A stretch of 64,000 nt of DNA, taken from Streptomyces ficellus. GTDB taxonomy: Bacteria; Actinomycetota; Actinomycetes; Streptomycetales; Streptomycetaceae. The notes under the pieces are model-generated. The model did no database searches, had not been told where the DNA came from, and worked only from the letters and a program-made list of their open reading frames with translations. Each line of letters starts with the position of its first letter. Position 1 is the first letter of the stretch. The position numbers and the translations under genes are program-made. Shown here piece by piece: positions 17,673-26,094 of this stretch. The stretch is from positions 1 through 64,000 of the forward strand of contig NZ_JAUEPL010000009.1 of the NCBI RefSeq assembly GCF_030406405.1. Reading direction: 5' to 3'.

Positions 17673-19715
17673 TCAGGTCTTCAGGTCGACCAGAAGCGGA
17701 GGGGCGTGTTCCCCCCGTACGTCGGTCAGGGACAGTACGGCATGCCCGGCGGGCACCGCGTGCGCCAGATCCGACGCGGACCAGCGCTGCCGTTCGACCT
17801 CCCGTACCGTCACGGCCTCGGCCGTGGCCGCGCGGCCGGTCACCAGGCGGCGCAGGAAGTGCAGCGCCTTGGTGAGCGGCTCGTCGGAGATGATCTGCCG
17901 GTTGGTGACGTCCCGGGTCTGCACCCACTCGGTGCCCCACGTCTCCGCGAACCGCCCGCCGTCCCAGGACCCGATCCCCGCGAACGCCATCCGGCACCCG
18001 ACCGCGCCCAGCAGCGGCCCGCGCAGCGCCTCCGGCACGTCCTCCAGGGTGCGCAGCGCCAGCACGACCCCCGCGTGCGCGGAGCGCAGCCGCTGAATGG
18101 CGCGTACGGAGTCGGCGGTGACCGTGTACGTCGCGTCGTCCAGCACCAGGCAGGCGAACAGCGAGCGGTCCGCGCGGGTCAGGGCCGCCTCGGTGAACTG
18201 GGCGAGCAGCAGCCGCGCCACGATCCGGGACGCCTCGGCGTGACCCCGCTCGGGCAGGTCGACGCGCACGCGCAGCGGGTGCTCGATGGCCCGCGGCGAG
18301 AACCGCCGCCCCACCCCGTCCGTGCGGAAGAACCGGGCGAACGCGGGGCGGTCGAGGAACGCGATCCGCTCCGCGAGCAGCATCCCGACGTCATCGCCGC
18401 GCTCGGCCTGCCGCTGCCGTGCGTCGAGCTCACGCAGCTGCGCCGGGTCACCGGCGACGGCTTCGCGCAGCTCGGCCAGCGCCTTGGGCGCCCCGCCGAG
18501 CAGCTCGCGCAGCTCCGGTACGGCGGGGAAGTGGCCGTGGGCGGCGCGGTAGGGGCCGATGAGCTGGGCCAGCGCGGTCGCGGCGCGGCGGCTGTCCGGG
18601 ACCAGGTCGCCGACCAGGGCCTCGGCGAGCATCCGGGCGGCCTCGTCCGGGTCGTCGGCGCCGCCGTACAGGTCGAGGTCGTGCGTCGAGTCGGGCCGGC
18701 CGACCCGTACGACGACGTCGAACGCCTCGTCGGGCGCCAGCGCCGTGCCCTGCGCGCTCACCGCGACGACGGCCGCGCGGTTGGCGAGCGCCTGGAGGCA
18801 CAGCGACTCGGTGACCGGCCGGGTGAGCCGCACGGTCTTGCCCGACCCGGCCGGTCCCACGGCCAGCAGGGAGGTTCCGAGCACGTCCGGCCCCAGCGCG
18901 ACGCCGGTCGTCCGCCGGGAGTAGGGGTTACGGGGGTGGTCGGCGGCCGTGCCGATCCGCACCTGGGCGGTGGCCAGGTCGTGCGCGGCGGTGCGCACCG
19001 GCAGGTCGCGGACGCCCGAGGGGTGGGCGCACGCGGCGGGCCCCTGGGCGCGCACGGCGTCGGTGAACGCGGCGAGCCGCTCCGGGTGCGTCCGTACGCC
19101 CTGCCAGGCCCGCCGGATGCGGGCGTAGTCCACATCGCGCAGCGCCCCGGAGCGGGTGGCCTCGGCGAGCCGTGCGGCGGCCTCGGTGAGCCCGGCCTCC
19201 CGCAGCTCGGGCCAGTCGACGGGGTCGGCGCCGGGGGGTGGCGGCGGGGGCGGGGCGTCCTTCTTCTTGGCGTACCGGCGCCAGATCTCGGGGACGTGGC
19301 CGATCCGCGCGAAGAACACCAGCAGGCCGCCGCCGACGACGGCGTAGTACACGTAGCTGGCCGTGGCCCACGTACCCGGCTGCGTACGCCACTCGTCCGG
19401 GGTGAGCACCAGGAGGGGCCAGAGCCAGTAGTGGCCCAGGTACCCGTTCCAGAGCAGTGACCACAGGAGCCAGCCGCTGAGCAGGGTGATGACCGCCCCG
19501 GCGAACAGCCGCCGCGCGGGCACCGTCTCCGGCTCCTCCGCCGGACGCGGCCGGTGCCCGAACCGCCACACCCCGGGCTCGGCCGCCGGGCGCGGCGTGC
19601 GCAGCCACTGCGCGGTACCGCCGGTGGCGGGCGCGGGGGCGTGCCGGGGCGGGGGCGGCACGGGCGGCTTCTCGACGTGGCTGCGCCGTGCCTCGTACGT
19701 ACCGTCGGTGTCCAT
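17673..19715 (-). CDS. Membrane-anchored FtsK/TraG-like ATP-binding protein
   Basis: 680 aa. The N-terminal 70 residues are Pro-rich. Two TM segments follow (about 70-90, LFAGAVITLLSGWLLW, and about 115-135, YVYYAVVGGGLLVFF). A soluble ATPase domain has Walker A VGPAGSGKT near residue 280 and Walker B-like LFACLVLDDATY near 500. The plan is that of type IV secretion coupling ATPases, but no conjugation gene or relaxase is near. Proteins of this kind are conserved as single genes at this chromosomal place in Streptomyces. It is divergent from gabT and 109 bp upstream of pucR. Its role is unknown. ATG at 19715 was taken because the N-terminal tail is continuous from it. Confidence 0.75.
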   Translation of the reverse strand: MDTDGTYEARRSHVEKPPVPPPPRHAPAPATGGTAQWLRTPRPAAEPGVWRFGHRPRPAEEPETVPARRLFAGAVITLLSGWLLWSLLWNGYLGHYWLWPLLVLTPDEWRTQPGTWATASYVYYAVVGGGLLVFFARIGHVPEIWRRYAKKKDAPPPPPPPGADPVDWPELREAGLTEAAARLAEATRSGALRDVDYARIRRAWQGVRTHPERLAAFTDAVRAQGPAACAHPSGVRDLPVRTAAHDLATAQVRIGTAADHPRNPYSRRTTGVALGPDVLGTSLLAVGPAGSGKTVRLTRPVTESLCLQALANRAAVVAVSAQGTALAPDEAFDVVVRVGRPDSTHDLDLYGGADDPDEAARMLAEALVGDLVPDSRRAATALAQLIGPYRAAHGHFPAVPELRELLGGAPKALAELREAVAGDPAQLRELDARQRQAERGDDVGMLLAERIAFLDRPAFARFFRTDGVGRRFSPRAIEHPLRVRVDLPERGHAEASRIVARLLLAQFTEAALTRADRSLFACLVLDDATYTVTADSVRAIQRLRSAHAGVVLALRTLEDVPEALRGPLLGAVGCRMAFAGIGSWDGGRFAETWGTEWVQTRDVTNRQIISDEPLTKALHFLRRLVTGRAATAEAVTVREVERQRWSASDLAHAVPAGHAVLSLTDVRGEHAPPLLVDLKT

Positions 19716-19877
19716 GAACCCCTGCCCCCTGACCAGCCAGGTCCGCGCGTCCGTGCCCCGTCAATGTAGTGTCCGCGCCCGCGTGTTGCGGGAACGTCCT
19801 GCCCGCGGGCGCCATGCGGTCCCCCACCCACCGGCAGCAGACGACCGGCACCCGGCCCACGCGAACGCACCGTCCTA

Positions 19878-19893
19878 TGTCCGTCCCGGACAA
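19878..19893. promoter_or_regulatory. Candidate operator with dyad TGTCCG-TCC-CGGACA in the gabT promoter region
   Basis: A 6-bp perfect inverted repeat around three bases lies about 110 bp upstream of gabT and 160 bp from the divergent ATPase gene. Its reverse strand reads TTGTCCGGGACGGA, nearly identical to the element upstream of the aldehyde dehydrogenase at 14842. Confidence 0.6.
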
Positions 19894-20003
19894 GGACACA
19901 CCCCCCACCACTCCCTAACGGAGCATGCCCGCACCCCTTCACCCCGCCTAGCCTGCGGAAGAAAGGCAAGCAGCGTCCGAAAGACCCCACCCAGGAGCCC
20001 CGC

Positions 20004-21338
20004 ATGACCGAAATCCCGCAGGAGCGCCGCGTCGTCACCGCCATTCCCGGCCCGAAGTCGCAGGAGCTTCAGGCCCGCCGTACCGCCGCGGTCGCCGGTG
20101 GTGTGGGCTCCGTGCTGCCGGTCTTCACGACCCGCGCCGGTGGCGGCATCATCGAGGACGTCGACGGCAACCGCCTCATCGACTTCGGTTCCGGCATCGC
20201 CGTGACCTCGGTCGGCGCGTCCGCCGAGGCGGTCGTACGCCGGGCGAGCGCCCAGCTCCAGGACTTCACGCACACGTGTTTCATGGTCACGCCGTACGAG
20301 GGCTACGTCGAGGTCTGTGAGCAGCTCGCCGAGCTGACGCCGGGCGACCACGCCAAGAAGTCGGCGCTGTTCAACAGCGGTGCCGAGGCCGTCGAGAACG
20401 CGGTGAAGATCGCCCGCTCGTACACCAAGCGCCAGGCCGTCGTCGTCTTCGACCACGGCTACCACGGCCGTACGAACCTGACGATGGCGCTGACCGCCAA
20501 GAACATGCCGTACAAGCACGGCTTCGGGCCGTTCGCGCCCGAGGTCTACCGCGTCCCGGTCGCCTACGGCTACCGCTGGCCGACCGGCCCGGAGAACTGC
20601 GGGCCCGAGGCCGCCGCGCAGGCGATCGACCAGATCAGCAAGCAGGTCGGCGCCGACAACGTCGCCGCGATCATCATCGAGCCGGTGCTCGGTGAGGGCG
20701 GCTTCATCGAGCCGGCCAAGGGCTTCCTGCCCGCGATCAGCCAGTTCGCCAAGGACAACGGCATCGTCTTCGTCGCGGACGAGATCCAGTCGGGCTTCTG
20801 CCGTACCGGCCAGTGGTTCGCGTGCGAGGACGAGGGCATCGTCCCGGACCTGATCACCACGGCCAAGGGCATCGCGGGCGGTCTGCCGCTCGCCGCCGTC
20901 ACCGGCCGCGCCGAGATCATGGACGCCGTGCACGGTGGCGGCCTGGGCGGCACGTACGGCGGTAACCCGGTGGCCTGCGCCGGTGCGCTCGGCGCCATCG
21001 AGACGATGCGCGAGCTGGACCTCAACGGCAAGGCCAAGCGCATCGAGGAGGTCATGAAGGGCCGTCTCTCCGCCATGCGGGAGAAGTTCGAGATCGTCGG
21101 TGACATCCGTGGCCGTGGCGCCATGATCGCGATCGAGCTGGTCAAGGACCCGGCGACCAAGGAGCCGAACCCGGAGGCCGCCGGCGCGCTGGCCAAGGCC
21201 TGCCACGCCGAGGGGCTGCTGGTCCTGACCTGTGGCACCTATGGCAACGTCCTGCGCTTCCTGCCGCCGCTGGTCATCGGCGAGGACCTCCTCAACGAGG
21301 GCCTGGACATCATCGAAACCGCGTTCGCCCGCCTGTGA
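20004..21338 (+). CDS. gabT: 4-aminobutyrate--2-oxoglutarate transaminase
   Basis: 444 aa, class III PLP aminotransferase. It moves the amino group of GABA to 2-oxoglutarate, giving succinate semialdehyde and glutamate. The GabT landmarks are all present: NSGAEAVENAVKIAR (about residues 123-137), HGYHGRTNLTMALT, EPVLGEGGF, ADEIQSGFCRTG with the PLP-contacting Asp, and the Schiff-base Lys in TTAKGIAGGLPLAAVTG (about 291). Then GTYGGNPVACA closes the active site. The start ATG follows CCAGGAG. It is divergent from the FtsK-like gene and is followed by a strong terminator, so it is probably monocistronic. Regulation by the nearby PucR protein is inferred from the shared element. Confidence 0.95.
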   Translation: MTEIPQERRVVTAIPGPKSQELQARRTAAVAGGVGSVLPVFTTRAGGGIIEDVDGNRLIDFGSGIAVTSVGASAEAVVRRASAQLQDFTHTCFMVTPYEGYVEVCEQLAELTPGDHAKKSALFNSGAEAVENAVKIARSYTKRQAVVVFDHGYHGRTNLTMALTAKNMPYKHGFGPFAPEVYRVPVAYGYRWPTGPENCGPEAAAQAIDQISKQVGADNVAAIIIEPVLGEGGFIEPAKGFLPAISQFAKDNGIVFVADEIQSGFCRTGQWFACEDEGIVPDLITTAKGIAGGLPLAAVTGRAEIMDAVHGGGLGGTYGGNPVACAGALGAIETMRELDLNGKAKRIEEVMKGRLSAMREKFEIVGDIRGRGAMIAIELVKDPATKEPNPEAAGALAKACHAEGLLVLTCGTYGNVLRFLPPLVIGEDLLNEGLDIIETAFARL

Positions 21339-21373
21339 CGCTGACGCGGCGCGACCGGTTGTGAAGAAGCGGT

Positions 21374-21415
21374 GGGGGGCCAATGGCGGGATGGAGATCC
21401 GGCTGTTGGCCCCCC
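21374..21415 (+). terminator. Terminator hairpin downstream of gabT
   Basis: A perfect 10-bp stem, GGGGGGCCAA paired with TTGGCCCCCC, has a 22-nt loop and begins 36 bp after the gabT stop. Confidence 0.8.
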
Positions 21416-21441
21416 GGCTTCTGTCGTACGGTCTTCCGCAG

Positions 21442-22203
21442 ATGAGAGAAACACCCCGCCCGCAGGGGACTGCGGGCGACTCCAGGGCGGAGCTTCCCCA
21501 GCGTCGTCCTGGTCGTGCCCTCGCGCACACCACTGGAGCCTCCGGCTCTGGCACTCCTCACCGATCGGACGGTCGCCCGCCCCACACCCCCCGGGGCGCG
21601 CGGCACACCGGTCCGGACGGCCGCCCCGGAACAACCCCCCCTGTTCCGGGGCGGCCGGTTTTCCTCCTCCCCGCGGCCGCCACGGCTCTCTTCGCGGTCG
21701 TCACCTGGCAAGTGCTCGTCGCCGGGCCCCTCGCCCGGCTGGACGAGCGTGCGAGCCGCGCGCTGGCGGGCCGCGGGCCCACACCCCTCACGGAGTTCCT
21801 CGCCGACCTCGGCAACACGCAGGTCGCCGTCCCCGTCCTGGCCGTCGCGATGGCGTACGCGGTGTGGCGCGGCCGCCGCGCCCAGGCCCTGTACGCGGGG
21901 CTCGCCATGGCCCTCGTACCGGCGCTGGTCGTCCCGCTCAAGCTGCTGATCGACCGCCCGGGGCCGCTGACGCCCGAGACGGGCTACTACCCGTCGGGGC
22001 ACACGGCCACGGCGATGGTGGCGTACTGCGGCGCGGCGCTGCTGGTCCACCGGCGCCTGGTGCCGCTCGCCGCCCTGCTGACGGTGGCCACGGGCACCGG
22101 CCTCGTGCTGCGCGGTTACCACTGGCCGCTGGATGTGCTGGGCAGCGGGTGCCTGTGCCTGCTGCTCGTGCTGCTGTTGGCGACCGGCCCCCGCACCCGC
22201 TGA
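21442..22203 (+). CDS. Phosphatase PAP2 family membrane protein
   Basis: 253 aa if begun at the ATG at 21442, downstream of the gabT terminator; the true start may be later because the first 70 residues are low-complexity and unlike the family. Six membrane segments begin near PVFLLPAAATALFAV. The phosphatase motifs are KLLIDRPG (C1), YYPSGHTATAM (C2) and RGYHWPLDVLGS (C3), all with catalytic Arg and His in place. The family dephosphorylates lipid phosphates such as phosphatidic acid or undecaprenyl diphosphate outside the membrane. It is convergent with a hypothetical gene. Confidence 0.8.
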   Translation: MRETPRPQGTAGDSRAELPQRRPGRALAHTTGASGSGTPHRSDGRPPHTPRGARHTGPDGRPGTTPPVPGRPVFLLPAAATALFAVVTWQVLVAGPLARLDERASRALAGRGPTPLTEFLADLGNTQVAVPVLAVAMAYAVWRGRRAQALYAGLAMALVPALVVPLKLLIDRPGPLTPETGYYPSGHTATAMVAYCGAALLVHRRLVPLAALLTVATGTGLVLRGYHWPLDVLGSGCLCLLLVLLLATGPRTR

Positions 22204-22288
22204 CGCCGCCTCGGTCTCCTCCCCGCGCGGCCGGTGACGGCCCTCGGTCCCCTCCCCCACCCCCCGGCCACTGACCGTCCCCGTCGCC

Positions 22289-22744
22289 TCACTCCCGGCG
22301 CTTCGCCAGGTGCGCCGCTGCCTCGTGCAGGGCCAGCTCCAGCAGCGGTGGGGCGGTCAGCGTGCCCGTGCCGTCCGGGAGGACGAGCCAGCGGGCCGCG
22401 CCGGTCACCCGGCCCGGGTAGGGGACGGCGATCCAGGTGCCGCGCCCGGCGGCCCGCATGCCGGTGCCTACCCAGCGCGCGGCGGTGCCCGCCGGGACGA
22501 AGAAGCCCATGCGCGCGTCACCGGCATCGGCGAGGACCGGGCCGGGACGGTCGACGAGGCGCGCCAGCACGTCGAGGGCCGGGTAGCCGAGCTCCGCCTG
22601 GACGATCAGCACGTCCCAGCGCCGGCCGGCGGGCAGGAGCGCCACGCCCAGGGGGCTGCGCTCCCACTCCCACCGGCAGGCGTCGGGATCCGGCGCCACC
22701 GCTGCCAGCCACTCCACCGCCGCCTTGGCCCCCGAACCAGTCAT
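22289..22744 (-). CDS. Conserved hypothetical protein, resembles the N-terminal part of prim-pol-type proteins
   Basis: 151 aa, soluble, with no signal or TM segment. Recognisable blocks are WEWERSPLGVALLPAGRRWDVLIV, DRPGPVLADAGDARMGFFVPAGTA, and GTWIAVPYPGRVTGAARWLVLP. Similar Streptomyces proteins are often labelled as bifunctional DNA primase/polymerase-like, but I see no clear catalytic acidic pair here, so I do not assign that function. It is a single gene between a convergent PAP2 gene and the end of the polyamine operon. Confidence 0.65.
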   Translation of the reverse strand: MTGSGAKAAVEWLAAVAPDPDACRWEWERSPLGVALLPAGRRWDVLIVQAELGYPALDVLARLVDRPGPVLADAGDARMGFFVPAGTAARWVGTGMRAAGRGTWIAVPYPGRVTGAARWLVLPDGTGTLTAPPLLELALHEAAAHLAKRRE

Positions 22745-22929
22745 CGCCCGTCGCCTCCATGTCCGTGTCGGTGACTGCCCGGGCGGGCAGTGCGTTCACA
22801 CGGGGAGAGCGGGGACGAGACGGATCGTTACGCGGGTTCGGCCGTGCCACGGTGGTGCGAAGGGTCGGCCAGGGGGCGCGCACCCGGCGCACCCAGTGAA
22901 CAGCGCCGCACCGGAGGCACCGGCCGCCC

Positions 22930-24348
22930 TCAGCTGTCGAAACCCAGCCCCAGCCGGTCCAGCGTCCTCAGCCACAGATTGCGCCGGCCACCATGGGCGT
23001 CGGCGCGGGCCAGCGACCACGTGGTCAGCCCGATGCCCGCCCAGGCGATCGGCTCCGGCGGGAACGGCAGGGGCTTGGAGCGCACCATCGTCAGCTCCGT
23101 ACGCTCGGTCCTCTCGCCCGACAGCAGGTCGAGCATCACCTCGGCGCCGAAGCGCGTGGCACCGACGCCGAGGCCGGTGAAGCCCGCCGCGTACGCGACC
23201 CTGCCCCGGTGGGCCGTACCGAAGAACGCCGAGAAGCGCGAGCAGGTGTCGATCGCGCCGCCCCACGCATGGCTGAACCGCAGGCCCTCCAGCTGCGGGA
23301 AGCAGCGGAAGAAGTGCTCGGCGAGCTTGAGGTAGGTCTCCGGGCGGTGGTCCAGCTCGGCCCGCATCCGGCCGCCGAAGGGATAGACCGCGTCGTAACC
23401 GCCCCACAGGACGCGGTTGTCGGCGCTGAGCCGGAAGTAGTGGAACTGGTTGGCGCTGTCGCCGAGGCCCTGGCGGTTCTTCCAGCCGATGGACTCCAGT
23501 TGCTCATCCGTCAGCGGCTCGGTCATCAGGGCGTAGTCGTACACCGGGACCGTGTAGGGGCGCACCCGCTTGACCAGCGACGGGAACACATTGGTGCCGA
23601 GCGCGACGTGCCGGGCGAAGACCCGCCCGTAGGGTGTGCGGACGGCCATGCCCGCGCCCGCGCGCGCCAGCTCCAGGCCCCGGGTGTTCTCGTAGATCCG
23701 TACGCCCCGCTCGACGCAGGCCCGCTTGAGGCCCCACGCCAGCTTGGCGGGGTTGAGCATGGCGACGCCGCGCCGGTCCCACAGCCCGCCGAGGAAGGTC
23801 GGCGAGTCGACCTGGGCGCGGACGGCGTCCCGGTCGAGGAGCTCCAGCCCGTCCGCGAGACCGAGCCGGTCGGCCGCCTCGTGCATCTCCTTCAGCTCCG
23901 CCATCTGGTGCGGCTGCGTGGCGACGTCGATCTCGCCGGTGCGCTCGAAGTCGCAGTCGATGCCGTACGTGGCGACGGCCGCCTCGATCGCGTCGAGGTT
24001 CTTTCCGCCCAGCTCTTCGAGCCTGGCCAGCTCGTCGGGCCAGCGGGCCAGTCCATTGCCGAAGCCGTGGGTGAGGGAGGCGGCGCAGAAGCCGCCGTTG
24101 CGGCCGGAGGCGGCCCAGCCCGCCTCCCGCCCCTCGATCAGGACGACGTCCCGCCCGGGGTCGCGCTCCTTGGCGAGGAGCGCGGTCCACAGGCCGCTGT
24201 AACCGCCGCCGACGACCAGCAGGTCGCAGTGCTCGGTTCCGGTGAGCGCGGGCAGCGCCCCGGGCTTGCCGGGGTCGTCCAGCCAGAAGGGGACGGGCTG
24301 GGCGTCCATGAGTGATGGTGCGACGGTACGCATGGCGGCTGCGGCCAT
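22930..24348 (-). CDS. FAD-dependent amine oxidoreductase (gamma-glutamylputrescine oxidase-like, DAO family)
   Basis: 472 aa. The FAD-binding dinucleotide fold is DLLVVGGGYSGLWTALLAKE (about residues 42-61), followed by VVLIEGREAGWAASGRNGG, a motif typical of PuuB/OrdL oxidases. The substrate-side region contains SNxFHYFRLSAD-like residues (ANQFHYFRLSADNRVLWGG), and the C-terminal FAD contact is GLGVGATRFGAEVMLDLLSG. The family oxidises N-substituted amines such as gamma-glutamylputrescine. It is the last gene of the operon with a spermidine/putrescine transporter and an aldehyde dehydrogenase, which supports a polyamine substrate. The ATG follows AAGGAG. No glutamylputrescine synthetase is in the window. 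Confidence 0.88.
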   Translation of the reverse strand: MAAAAMRTVAPSLMDAQPVPFWLDDPGKPGALPALTGTEHCDLLVVGGGYSGLWTALLAKERDPGRDVVLIEGREAGWAASGRNGGFCAASLTHGFGNGLARWPDELARLEELGGKNLDAIEAAVATYGIDCDFERTGEIDVATQPHQMAELKEMHEAADRLGLADGLELLDRDAVRAQVDSPTFLGGLWDRRGVAMLNPAKLAWGLKRACVERGVRIYENTRGLELARAGAGMAVRTPYGRVFARHVALGTNVFPSLVKRVRPYTVPVYDYALMTEPLTDEQLESIGWKNRQGLGDSANQFHYFRLSADNRVLWGGYDAVYPFGGRMRAELDHRPETYLKLAEHFFRCFPQLEGLRFSHAWGGAIDTCSRFSAFFGTAHRGRVAYAAGFTGLGVGATRFGAEVMLDLLSGERTERTELTMVRSKPLPFPPEPIAWAGIGLTTWSLARADAHGGRRNLWLRTLDRLGLGFDS

Positions 24349-24370
24349 GGTTTCCCACTCCTTCAGGAAC

Positions 24371-25168
24371 TCAACGGACGGTGTCGCGCTTCCGGCGGCC
24401 GGCCGCGACCTGCCCGGCGACGACCACCAGGACCGCGATGACGAACATCGCCGTGCCGATGACGTTGATCTGTACGGGGGTGCCGCGCTGCGCCGAGCCC
24501 CACACGAACATGGGGAAGGTGACGGTGGAGCCCGCGTTGAAGTTGGTGATGATGAAGTCGTCGAACGACAGGGCGAAGGCGAGCAGCGCGCCGGCCGCGA
24601 TACCGGGCGCGGCGATCGGCAGGGTGACCCGCAGGAAGGTCTGCGCCGGTCCCGCGTACAGGTCGCGCGCGGCCTCCTCCAGGCGCGGGTCCATGGACAT
24701 CACGCGCGCCTTGACGGCCACGACCACGAAACTCAGGCAGAACATGATGTGCGCGATGAGCACGGTCCAGAAGCCCAGCTCGGCGCCCATGTTGAGGAAG
24801 AGCGTGAGCAGGGAGGCGGCCATGACGACCTCCGGCATGGACATCGGCAGGAAGATCAGCGAGTTGACCGCGCCGCGCGCCCGGAAGCGGTAGCGGACCA
24901 GCGCGAAGGCGATCATCGTGCCGAGGACGGTGGCTCCGAGCGTCGCCCAGGCGGCGATCTGGAGCGACAGCGTGAGCGAGCCGCACAGGTCGGCGACGCC
25001 GCAGGGGTCGCGCCAGGCGTCGGTGGAGAACTCCCGCCAGGTGTAGTTGAAACGCCCCGCCGGCTTGTTGAACGAGAACACCATCACGATGACGTTCGGC
25101 AGGACCAGGTACGCGAGGGTCAGCAGCCCCGCGAGGACGACCAGATTGCGCCGTATCCAACGAACCAT
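24371..25168 (-). CDS. potC: Polyamine ABC transporter permease (PotC-type)
   Basis: 265 aa, six membrane helices. The EAA loop, the contact for the ATPase, is LEEAARDLYAGPAQTFLRVTLP (about residues 165-186). The N-terminus RRNLVVLAGLLTLAYLVLPNVIVMVFSFN is typical of PotC. The start ATG shares one base with the stop of the preceding permease (TGATG), so translation is coupled. It works with the PotB-like permease as the channel of the uptake system. Confidence 0.92.
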   Translation of the reverse strand: MVRWIRRNLVVLAGLLTLAYLVLPNVIVMVFSFNKPAGRFNYTWREFSTDAWRDPCGVADLCGSLTLSLQIAAWATLGATVLGTMIAFALVRYRFRARGAVNSLIFLPMSMPEVVMAASLLTLFLNMGAELGFWTVLIAHIMFCLSFVVVAVKARVMSMDPRLEEAARDLYAGPAQTFLRVTLPIAAPGIAAGALLAFALSFDDFIITNFNAGSTVTFPMFVWGSAQRGTPVQINVIGTAMFVIAVLVVVAGQVAAGRRKRDTVR

Positions 25169-26094
25169 CAGACGAGGTCCTCCGTTCCGGCCCGGCGGAT
25201 GTAGACGGTGACCATGATCAGCACGATCGCCATCAGGATGAAGGACAGCGCGGCCGCCGTCGGATAGTCCAGCACCCGCAGGAACTGCGACTGGATGACG
25301 TTGCCGACCATCTTGGTGTCGGTCGAGCCGAGCAGCTCGGCGTTGACGTAGTCACCGCTCGCCGGGATGAAGGTGAGCAGCGTGCCGGAGACGACGCCCG
25401 GCATGGACAGCGGGAAGGTCACCTTGCGGAAGGTGGTGGCGGGGGAGGCGTACAGGTCCTTGGCGGCCTCGTGCAGCCGGCCGTCGATCCGCTCCAGGGA
25501 GGTGTAGAGGGGCAGGATCATGAACGGCAGGAAGTTGTACGTGAGGCCGCACACGACGGCCAGGGGCGTGGCGAGCAGGCGGTCGCCCTGGGTCCAGCCG
25601 AGCGCGGTCGTGACGTCGAGCACGCGCAGCGCGTCGAGGGCGCCGACGACCGCGCCGCCGTCCGCGAGGATCGTCTTCCACGCCAGCGTACGGATGAGGA
25701 AGCTGGTGAAGAACGGCGCGATGACGAGGACGAGCAGCAGGTTGCGCCAGCGGCCCGCCTTGAAGGCGATGAGGTAGGCGAGCGGGTAGCCGAGGATCAG
25801 GCACAGCACGGTGGCGGTGCCGGCGTACAGCAGGGACCGGACGAACTGCGGCCAGTAGTCGGCCAGGGCCTCCCAGTAGGTCGAGAAGTGCCAGGTGACC
25901 TCGAATCCCCGCTCCAGGGAACCGGTCTGTACGGAGGTCGAGGCCTGGTAGACCATCGGCAGCGCGAAGAAGACGAGCAGCCAGAGGACGCCGGGCAGGA
26001 GCAGCCAGTACGGGACGAGCCGCTTGCGGGTCGCTGTCGTGCGGACGACGGGCTCTGCGGCGGTCTTTTCGGCGGCCGTCAGGGTCGCGGTCAT
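25168..26094 (-). CDS. potB: Polyamine ABC transporter permease (PotB-type)
   Basis: 308 aa from ATG 26094, which overlaps the ATPase stop by 4 nt (ATGA). Six helices follow a cytosolic N-terminal tail of about 27 residues. The first helix is PYWLLLPGVLWLLVFFALPM. The EAA loop is LHEAAKDLYASPATTFRKVTFP (about residues 220-241), matching that of the PotC partner. Longer upstream extension in the same frame lies entirely within the ATPase gene and is not credible. Confidence 0.92.
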   Translation of the reverse strand: MTATLTAAEKTAAEPVVRTTATRKRLVPYWLLLPGVLWLLVFFALPMVYQASTSVQTGSLERGFEVTWHFSTYWEALADYWPQFVRSLLYAGTATVLCLILGYPLAYLIAFKAGRWRNLLLVLVIAPFFTSFLIRTLAWKTILADGGAVVGALDALRVLDVTTALGWTQGDRLLATPLAVVCGLTYNFLPFMILPLYTSLERIDGRLHEAAKDLYASPATTFRKVTFPLSMPGVVSGTLLTFIPASGDYVNAELLGSTDTKMVGNVIQSQFLRVLDYPTAAALSFILMAIVLIMVTVYIRRAGTEDLV

